Assembly: GCA_964020085.1 (NCBI GenBank)
Contig: OZ026601.1
Span: 26,104,914-26,168,913 of the forward strand
Source of the DNA: Micromussa lordhowensis
Lineage: Eukaryota; Cnidaria; Anthozoa; Scleractinia; Lobophylliidae
Length of the DNA: 64,000 bases
Reading direction: 5' to 3'
Position numbers and translations under genes: made by a program. The notes under the pieces were generated by a model. The model was not told the DNA's origin. It saw only the letters and a list, made by a program, of their open reading frames with translations, and ran no database searches. Positions 56,401-64,000 of this stretch are shown here, piece after piece (the stretch's first letter is position 1; every line of letters starts with the position of its first letter).

Positions 56401-57788
56401 AATTTTTTTTTTTTTTTTTTTGGGGGGGGGGGGGGTATTTGCTAAGAAACATATTTGAAGAAGGAAAAAAGTTTGATAGTAGAACGTGATTTTTTTTGCG
56501 AAATAGTTCCATACCGGGTGTATTTTGACCAAAGCGAGGACTTCAAGCTAACCACGGAACTGTCCGAAAAAGTGCAATATTACCGCAGCCAGGCCATCAA
56601 AAACGGCTTAAATGAAGTAATACTACTCACGTGAATAAATGAAGCTTTACATTCAAGATAAACGTTTGTCTTTCAAGTAATCAAGACTTGATTCTGTATG
56701 AAGGTGATTCGAATTTGTAACGCGCAACCACTGGGTAAAAATACTCCATTTTAAGAGCCTGCTGACGCGTAAACAAGCACGGTGACCCCATTTTTTGTAT
56801 TCCATTTTTTTAATGGTCATATCATGAATGTTAACTATGCCAAGTTTCAAAAAAAGTTTGATAGTAGAACAATTTCAAGGGAATTACCTTAATCAACTGA
56901 ATGGTTTTCGATTTGTTTATTTTGTGTGACAGTGAAAACGATCTATATAATCTTCATCTTTGGTCAGATTGGTCATCCTTTATTTTGTAGAAAAAAATCC
57001 ATGGATCTTGTCAGGCAGAGACATCCTTCCTGGTCGGACAATTTAACTGAAGAAATAGCCAGATTAGAGTACGAAACTGCAGCCCAACAAGTCATGGAAG
57101 GAACCGTGTTGCTCGTTCAGAAACTTCGTCCAAAGTCATCATGGGGATTTTATGGCTTTCCAAACTGTTATAACCACAAAGACAGCACGCCATACAACTG
57201 TAGTAAACTGACAATCCAGAGAAACGATCAAATATCTTGGATGTTTGAGTCGAGTTCAGCACTGTTTCCGTCAATTTACCTGCATGATGTATGGCACCGA
57301 AATTCCACGTTATTTGTGAAATACAGGTTGCTGGAGAGTTTTAGACGTGCCAAACAGTTGGACGGAAATAGTATTCCCGTTTACCCATATGTCCGCATAA
57401 CATATGCAGTCTCACAGATTTATCTAAATGTGGTAAGTTAATGAACCTCGATTCTCCAAAAAGTTAAGTTAAGGTCAGAAAAGTTAATTTTTAGTTCTCG
57501 CCACAGGCGGCCCAGACGTTGAATATGATTAATATGTAACATAATGCTATTGGCGATTACATTACGATTTTAGCCGTTTACATGCTTCGAAAATTGCTCC
57601 AAGTGCTACGAATAGAAAATAATTTAATAAAAGTGGCTAACCTTATGTTTCTGAGTTCCTGGAGGCTGTTTAGAATAAAATAAAACTGCCCAAAATATTT
57701 GCGCATATGCTTACCATATTTGTAGAGCATATGGTATATATAATGGCTCATAAGCCCATGATGGCTAAACCAATGAAAACTCTTGAAT

Positions 57789-57820
<32 letters not shown>

Positions 57821-58237
57821 TTACGAATGTATATCTTAGTCGGTTTGTTTGTTTGTTTGTTTATTTGCTGTTGTTTTTGTTTGTGTACACAGGCTGATCT
57901 CATGGCGACGATAGCACAGTCAGCAGAGCAAGGAACCGCTGGTGTGGTCATCTGGGGAGATCATCTCACCGAGAAAACAAAAACCGACTGCTTGGAAATA
58001 AAGTCTTACATCGACAACTTCCTCGGTTCTCTAGTGAAAAATCTCACCGCGATCACTCAAACCTGCAGTCAAAAATTCTGCAATTCACACGGAAGGTGCA
58101 CTTTTCAGTTGAATCCTTCTGTGTATGCCAAGGCCTCGAGTCAAAGAGTTGCGCAGGATTTATCTGACCAGTGGAAATTTGTGAGCTGTAAATGTTACAA
58201 TGGATGGAACGGGGCGAACTGTAGCCGTCAAGTTTAG
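53415..58237 (+). CDS. hyaluronidase (glycoside hydrolase family 56), four exons
   Basis: Exons 53415-53720, 54634-54782, 56991-57432 and 57893-58237 join in phase (1242 nt, 413 aa) with GT/AG introns. Hyaluronidases cleave hyaluronan or chondroitin in the extracellular matrix or lysosome. Residues 1-24 form a signal peptide. RPFITVWNTPTDMC opens the catalytic domain. DFQGIGVIDWEYWRP has the acid pair D133 and E135. RQRHPSW, WGFYGFPNCYN and FPSIYLH follow, and VVIWGDH lies in exon 4. The C-terminus (C..KFCNSHGRC...CKCYNGWNGANC) is an EGF-like domain as in animal HYAL proteins. Several NxS/T sites fit secretion. The paralogue (HYAL1, 2, 4 or a venom-type form) cannot be told from this sequence. 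Confidence 0.93.
54316..54600 (-). pseudogene. LINE 3' fragment in hyaluronidase intron 1
   Basis: The minus strand reads VVLWNSLPSAARQATSL, the conserved end of CR1/L2-type LINE RTs, followed by a stop, a short 3' end with TTTATTT and a GATGAC/GATGAT tail (plus-strand CATCGTCATCGTCATCATC). It is 5'-truncated. Confidence 0.65.
54820..55130 (-). repeat. dispersed repeat, copy 3 (hyaluronidase intron 2)
   Basis: The minus-strand CDGLMVSALDSRL, ARHFTLTVPHSTVVYK and NLMLGG frame and the plus-strand GGCCATTAGTGGCCCTGAT block tie it to the copies at 38697 and 40917 and to the fragment at the right edge. Confidence 0.65.
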
Positions 58238-59280
58238 GATACAAGAATGAACACGGCTAGGATACGCAAGCCCTACTACGGAGTTCTTTAATATGTCATG
58301 TTTCGCTTGGGCATTTGTGTTATACATGATCCGTGTTGATACAATTTTGACAGTGTGGATATATTAAGATGATTTCTAGTCTACTGCGCACTCTCGAGAG
58401 TTTGTTTGCGTGTATTGTTATGATTTATGTAAAGATCTCACAAAATATAAACATTTTGCAACTACTTACATGAATTAAATTCAAAGTTTCAAAAAAACTG
58501 CCGTTATGGATGCCAAGCGGTGAACGATTTATGCTTCGTTCTTATATCACTTGATTAAACAACTTCGCAGCCATAAAAATCAATGAAGCTGTTGGAAAAA
58601 GATTTTGAAAGGCCTCAAGGATAAGGTATGCGGTTCGTATGGAGTAACATATACTTGCATTCCATCGAGTGAGGTTTATAATGTTTGTAAACATTAGAGT
58701 GCTAAGAATGCGCAGTACGGACTTGAAATCTATTATGCAATCTATTATGTGAATAATCACTCTTTATTACACGACTAAGTTATTTTAGAAGGCCAATAAC
58801 TAACATTGAACCAATAAGATTACTCCAAGATTCTCCAAGTATTGGGCCGGGCACTGTCCCGAATGATCCCGCACGATCATTTTTGAAGATTTTCTGTATT
58901 TTCATGGCTAACTGACAGAACTTGGTTTCACTTAAAATTTTTCTTTATTAACGTGTCGAAGCCTTGTAGCCTGGGATAGTACCCATATCAATTAGGGGAC
59001 ACAAACGCTTCGACAGCAGGGCATAATTCAATGTTTCCCTCCCGAAATTATTCACCAGTTGGTCTCTTCCTAAAACAGTTCGTTTAGACACCTAGAAACC
59101 TTCAGGCTTATGGAAGAATTCCTCCTCAATCAATGCCACGACGTTTTTTATAATGTTAACGAGAGTCTGGGAAGCTTAAGGAAGCTATTGCTACGCTAAA
59201 ATTCAAGTCTGGCTGGGAGTAGCTGTTGTGAACAACGGTTCTTCCGTTGCTGCCTAACGTGTTCCAGTTTCGAAATTCAC
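58238..59280. other. 3' flank of hyaluronidase gene, non-coding
   Basis: The 3'UTR and downstream DNA. A canonical poly(A) signal is not obvious in the first 250 bp. No other gene seen. Confidence 0.4.
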
Positions 59281-59281
59281 G

Positions 59282-59985
59282 GCACAACAACAACAACAAC
59301 AACAACAACATCTTTTATTTAAACATGGTGGGTTTTAAAGCTAATATAGCTTATGGGGCCGTGTAAAAAAATGTTAACAAAATAAAATAATTGAAATTGA
59401 ATGTAGGCAATAAAAAGTGAAATATGTGCAATAAAAGATATGAAGAGAATCAATAAAAGACAAAATCACTGTCAATTTTGGGGTTGACCCATTTGCGGTG
59501 ACTCTTCATTAAAATTCAAGTTTCTGAGGGCGTGAGATATTTTTGCCCTTTTGGCATAGTCCCCAGCGCTGACAGTGGATGGCTCTAAAAGATTCCAAAC
59601 AATGGATCCTCTGTAAGAAATAGGGTTTTTCATACAATAAGTTTCAAAACGTTGTACGCTAACACGATGTTGATGACAGAGGTCATACTTAGACTCTTCC
59701 CTTTGGATTATATGTTCCAAGCATGATGGAGTTATGCGGTTGTATATATTATAATTTTGATCTTATAAGTTTCGAATAAAGAGTCCCAGTTAGCTGTTTT
59801 TCTTGCATCCTCAGAGGGCATGTCGCGCGGGTGGTTATATATAACTCTAGCAGCCCTACAATGTATAGGTTTCAAAGACCACAAAGACGACTGAAAGCTG
59901 TACATCAGACCCACGTTGTTCGAAAGGTGGATAACTCTTCAATACCCAGCACATGGCGTGATTTCTTTTGTTAACACTTGTCCCC
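59282..59985 (-). pseudogene. LINE 3' fragment with (GTT)n tail
   Basis: Minus-strand C-terminal RT remnant (NPISYRGSIVWNLLEPS, KISHALRNLNF) ending in a short 3'UTR and a plus-strand CAA repeat (59282-59310). Upstream the frame is broken (HCRAARVIYNHP is visible near 59850). The part 59524-59655 is repeated at 60507-60640. Confidence 0.6.
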
Positions 59986-60074
59986 TGGATATGATAAATG
60001 ATGATGATGATGATGATGATAGAGATTTATCCGGTGGATAGTGTTATCCAGACTTCGAACAACTGGGTCCATAA

Positions 60075-60080
<6 letters not shown>

Positions 60081-60122
<42 letters not shown>

Positions 60123-60221
60123 TCTCGGTCAGGACGTACGGACCGAGCGCAGCGAGGTCCGTACGTCCTGACCGAGAGCCAAATATTTTCCCGTCCGGCC
60201 CGACCTTACTCAGTCAATAAG
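60081..60221. repeat. 141-bp fold-back hairpin
   Basis: Arms of ~65 bp are nearly perfect complements: CTTATTGACTGAGT, GGCCGGACGGGAAAATATTT, GGCTCTCGGTCAGGACGTAC, around an 11-base loop (GAGCGCAGCGA). The flanking TTTATCATATGACCC is repeated at 60226 and 60356, so the element may sit in a small duplication. Confidence 0.85.
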
Positions 60222-60506
60222 CATTTTATCATATGACCCCCTACTGTTGAAAAGTTTGAAAATTCTGTTCGAGCCTAAATAGGACGCGATTACATAAGAT
60301 CAGACGGCTGCGCGCGCGGAACAATTACATGAAAGTTTCTACAACAATGTAACATCATTTATCATATGACCCGTACGGTCCCGCGCGCAATTTCCTTGCA
60401 AAACCATAAGAGAAAAGGTCCCGTACGAAGGCCGTAGGCGTCGAAGTGATAGGGCTGGAAAAACAATTAAAGCCCTACTAGAAATGCGTACGGCCCTACT
60501 ATATAC

Positions 60507-60645
60507 TGAGGGCGTGAGATTTTTTTGCCCTTTTGGCATAGTCCCCAGCGCTGACAGCGGATGGCTCTAAAAGATTCCAAACAATGGATCCTCTGTAAGA
60601 AATAGAGTTTTTCATACGATAAGTTTCAAAACGTTGTACTGTAAT
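60507..60645. repeat. direct copy of 59524-59655
   Basis: GAGGGCGTGAGAT, GCCCTTTTGGCATAGTCCCC and GGATGGCTCTAAAAGATTCC recur with about five differences over 135 bp. It is a short piece of the LINE fragment in the same orientation, lying directly before the next LINE copy. Confidence 0.7.
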
Positions 60646-60709
60646 TTATCGAAAATAGCGAAAAATATAGTGGTTATGAAAATAAAATTACTGTAGAAAT
60701 GATAGAGTT

Positions 60710-61500
60710 ATGCGAACAAAAGCACTGATGGGGGGTGAAGTTGAACATGTTAGGGGCTGTGGTTTTTCTTGTAAATTGAATTTAAAAAATAAACGAATTA
60801 GGCCTTTTGTCCCACCAGATACACTGCTTTATATATACAGCGCTCTAATTCAACCTCATTTTGACTACTGTAATCTTGTCTGGGGTAATTGCGGTAAAAC
60901 TTTGTCAGACAGGCTACAAAAACTTCAGAACCGTGCCGCTCGCTTGTTAACATCCTCAAGTTATGATGCTGATGCCAAAGGTCTAATACGACAACTCCGA
61001 TGGAAAGATTTGTGTACTCAGCGTCAAATTCAGAAAGCCTTAATGGTATATAGATCTTTAAATGGTTTGGTTCCTGAATACCTATCGTCTAAATTTCTAA
61101 AACGCAATGGAACGCGTTATTCTTTAAGGGATTCCGAAAACAAACTAGTTGTACCTCTTCCACGAACTAACTATTCAAAAAACAGTATTAGTTATAGTGG
61201 TGCAGCTCTCTGGAACAGCCTACCCTGCAATCTCAGGATGATAAAATATCTTAATCAATTCAAAAAACGAATTTCTACTGTAATCACGACATCGTAAATT
61301 ACAAAATGAGACACGGCATTCATGGAAAACAGGGTTAGGTTAATGATTAATTTAGGACTTACTTAATTAAAATTAATTAATTAATATTTAGCACAGTTTG
61401 TTTATTGGTAGATTATTAGTATTTTTTATTATAACTTTTAGTATATTGAGACCTGATGTTTTTAACCGTGTATAAATAAATAAATAAATAAATAAATTAT
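60710..61500 (+). pseudogene. CR1/L2-type LINE 3' end with (TAAA)n tail
   Basis: A 195-codon open frame carries the RT C-terminal region: YIYSALIQPHFDYCNLVWGN, LQKLQNRAARLLTSSSYD, LMVYRSLNGLVPEYLSSKF, SISYSGAALWNSLP. After the stop (61297) come a ~170-bp 3'UTR and ATAAATAAATAAATAAATAA. The 5' part with the polymerase motifs is missing, as usual for truncated insertions. Confidence 0.8.
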
Positions 61501-62269
61501 CATGATTTGAAACTCGCGTGACTAAGTACAGTCGGTGAAGAGTCGGTGTTTCAGGCAGCTTGGAAACACGTTGATTTGAGAATCTATCGTCAAGTTCTCA
61601 CCTCCGAAACGGTCGAGTAAGGTAAGTTTTATTCCTGTCTTAGTTAATTAAGTTCATCAAATATTAGAGAATTTCGACAACTCCGTAAAAGAGTTTTTTG
61701 AGCTAGTTTAGCTCCCCGACAAAAAAGACGAAGGTTCATAAATTCGGCATAACTTGATCTATGGAGGTGGAAGCTGATATGATCAATTCAAAAACATGTT
61801 GATATTGGGTGCATCGTCAAAATGGTCCATTAAACACAGACTGTTCTGTTGATTTTATACTCTGTGCGTATGATGAGATAAGATCACATAAGATAAGATA
61901 GCCTATATTTATACACGATTTGAACAGGGGTCGGTTTCGAAAATTATCGAGCTATTGGGGGAAGACGATGTAAAGTTAATAAAGGTCTTAACTTTATATA
62001 TTTTGCGTGGGTAGATGATGAAGCCGTTGTGTGGGAACATAGAAAAGAAAGTTGTACGGTGCTTTCATGTAGTGCTTTCGTTTTTGTTATATAGGGTGGC
62101 TCTAGGTTTTAGTTTATGAATAATATCAGCGTTGTATTCTATCTTGAAGTACCTGAGATTTTCATTTATTTTGTCATTAACAACAGGGAAAAACAGACTG
62201 GAGGCCACAAAGCGCCACTGGTAGAGGCCCAAATGCAGTGGAACGCCGTAAAACCCCATTGCCGAAATG
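61501..62269. other. non-coding DNA, nothing recognised
   Basis: No gene or repeat family recognised. Confidence 0.4.
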
Positions 62270-62790
62270 TGCTGCAATGGACACATAGCACTCAAGACAG
62301 GGTTAATGAGGCCAGCCTGTTGTGGAAGGGTTTCATACGATTATACTCACTGCTACCTCTGCTGTAATGGACACATAGCACTCAAGACAGGATTAATGAG
62401 GCCAGCCTGTTGTGGAAGGCACTCGTACGATGCTACTTTTTACCTGTGCTGCGATGGCATAATTAAGCATAAGAGCTTTCTGAGGCCTTCCTGTTGAGGT
62501 ACTTGGTGTTAAGATGCCTCTTTCTGTATGTGCTGCCAGATGTGTGAAAGGTGAAGGAACTGGTCCACTAATATTAGTAACTAGCAAAGAATTGGAACAA
62601 TCAAATACAAAAGCAAAAGCAAACGTCAAGAGTATTCAACTTAAAATTATACTCACTACCTCTGCTGTAATGGACACATAGCACGCAAGACAAGATTAAT
62701 GAGGACAGCCTGCTGTGGAAGGCACTCGTACGATGCTACTTTTTACCTGTGCTGCGATGGCATAATTAAGCATAAGAGCTTACGAGAAAA
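62270..62790 (+). repeat. tandem/near-tandem repeat, three copies
   Basis: CTGTAATGGACACATAGCAC followed by CAAGACAGGATTAATGAGGC and CAGCCTGTTGTGGAAGG occurs at about 62270, 62362 and 62668. Copies 2 and 3 also share GTACGATGCTACTTTTTACC and ATAATTAAGCATAAGAGCTT. No protein family fits the frames across it. Confidence 0.7.
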
Positions 62791-63939
62791 AAAAACCACA
62801 CATATGGAAAAACGGTGGACAAAGACTCCAGGATTGCACATCGTGTATGGTTGCATGACCATGTAATTGACCTTAATTAAAAACGCTACTATCGTTGACA
62901 AGGCATTTAGTATCGCATTAGAAATTAAAGTTTTAGAATCTTGTTACACCATGACGACACGCAATGGTGACAATAATCCAGTCCCATGCAGGACAATACG
63001 GCATTTCTGTTAGCAAAAATAAGCTAATTTCCAAACTTGAGGTGAGAGGAATGGGCAATTCCTTATCTTATCTTATTTATCTCATCTCCCAAGTTTTTTA
63101 ACAATTTTGTCTCCCTCCTTGCTTATTTTTCACCTCTCCTTGTGATTTTGTGATTATCGCTTTACTTAGCTTAGACCGGCTATTCCCCTCGTGAGGCATA
63201 AGGCTTCCACCATAGCTCTCCACCACACCCTGTTTTGATATAGAACCAGCTTTCCTACGAATGATATATACTAGCTTTGCAGCCGCCTAATGATGTGAGG
63301 TCAGGTGCTTTTCAATGTAACAGGCACTTATTACCTTAGTGGTTTGAGCTGGGGCAAAGTATTGATTATAATAAAAAAGAGTTCTTTGACAATGTAATGA
63401 CGAAATTCATGATCAATAACAGGACAGACGCATGAAAAACTGACGTCAATTTGTTTTTTACGATAACAAATCGTCTGCTCTCGCTCGTCGACGCGTCACA
63501 TAAATTATAAATTCATGTCCGCTTATTGACAATGGAATTAATTGGCCAATGAGCGCGCGAAAATTTCTGCAGTTATCGTGAAAAACGTCATTGCAAAAGT
63601 CAATGACGTCAAAGAAGAGGGAGACACGTGACAGGATTAGTTAATATAACGTCATGCATGCTATAAATATTCTTTTAGTAAGCAAACACTTTTCCATTGA
63701 CTTCACTTGCTTAACAGTTGATGCATTTTTTGAATTCTTTAATTTTACCAAATTGGTTGACAATATATTGATTATGCCAGGAAAAATAAAATATTTATCA
63801 TGATTGCAAAATGAAGGTTTTACTCCTCATAAGCGAGAGGAACATCCAACATTTTAAATCATTTTTCCTCAATTGATAATCAGAGAACCGTGCATTTTCG
63901 AAAATCCAGCCCCAACAAAACTTACGCCATGAGTGTGAT
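62791..63939. other. non-coding DNA, nothing firm recognised
   Basis: No gene seen. A CRE-like AATGACGTCAAAG stands at about 63602. Confidence 0.4.
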
Positions 63940-64000
63940 CATTAAGTAAAAGTCTGCATACGAGCCAAGTGGCCCATCAGGCCGGAGCTTATCCCGGTTT
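63940..64000 (-). repeat. dispersed repeat, copy 4, cut by the window edge
   Basis: AAGTCTGCATACGAGCCAAG and GGCCGGAGCTTATCCCGGTT align with AAAGTCTGCATCGGGCCATT and AGAGCTTTATCCTGGTTTC at 54820-54877, so another copy starts here and runs out of the window. Confidence 0.55.

Overview
The window looks like nuclear DNA of an invertebrate animal, most likely a cnidarian such as a coral or sea anemone. That is an inference from intron-containing animal genes with GT-AG junctions (a dephospho-CoA kinase and a hyaluronidase), many Penelope-like retroelements with hammerhead ribozymes, LINE 3' ends, fold-back repeats and a Polinton. No tRNA, rRNA or CRISPR array was recognised.

Left part (1-2400): the C-terminal part of a tnp2/CACTA-like transposase-domain protein, running off the left edge, then plain intergenic DNA.

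2.4-24.1 kb: a nested insertion. A short, rearranged Penelope-like element (PLE) was split by a 20,149-bp Polinton/Maverick (2706-22854). The Polinton has 323-bp terminal inverted repeats differing at one visible position, AG...CT termini and a perfect 6-bp target duplication (GTGCTC). Its left arm reads leftward: a VLTF3-like late transcription factor with two stops, an acidic peptide, protein-primed DNA polymerase B, a zinc-finger peptide, a chromodomain integrase, a PLA2-like protein, a pX-like peptide, a minor-capsid/adenain-like fusion, an SSB-like acidic-tailed protein, the major capsid protein, a basic core protein, a penton-like protein and a PPxY-motif protein. Its right arm reads rightward: packaging ATPase, a short helical protein, two fibre-like proteins (the first frameshifted), an SUI1/eIF1-like translation factor and a membrane protein. 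TATATA lies directly at the start codon of most genes, TTTAC-N4-GTAAA hairpins sit at gene ends, and iterated palindromes lie near the right TIR. The whole is a virus-like transposon: replication, integration, virion assembly, and probably its own late transcription and host attachment. The SUI1 and VLTF3 homologues and the fibre pair are outside the core Polinton set as I know it.

24-49 kb: mostly non-coding and repeat-rich. It holds a candidate signal-peptide exon, fold-back elements, a 220-bp MITE with a 9-bp target duplication, a ~60-bp minisatellite interrupted by a decayed PLE, a 1.5-kb tandem duplication carrying reverse-transcriptase relics, a dispersed ~390-bp repeat in several copies, a Harbinger transposase relic and a nearly complete PLE (45.86-48.90 kb).

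49.6-58.2 kb: two host genes transcribed divergently from a 537-bp intergenic region. One is a four-exon dephospho-CoA kinase gene (DCAKD type, 229 aa) on the minus strand, the other a four-exon hyaluronidase gene (GH56, 413 aa) on the plus strand. Both reconstruct cleanly in phase. Their introns hold PLE and LINE fragments.

58.2-64 kb: LINE 3' fragments, a 141-bp fold-back, a tandem repeat, and the start of another copy of the dispersed repeat at the right edge.
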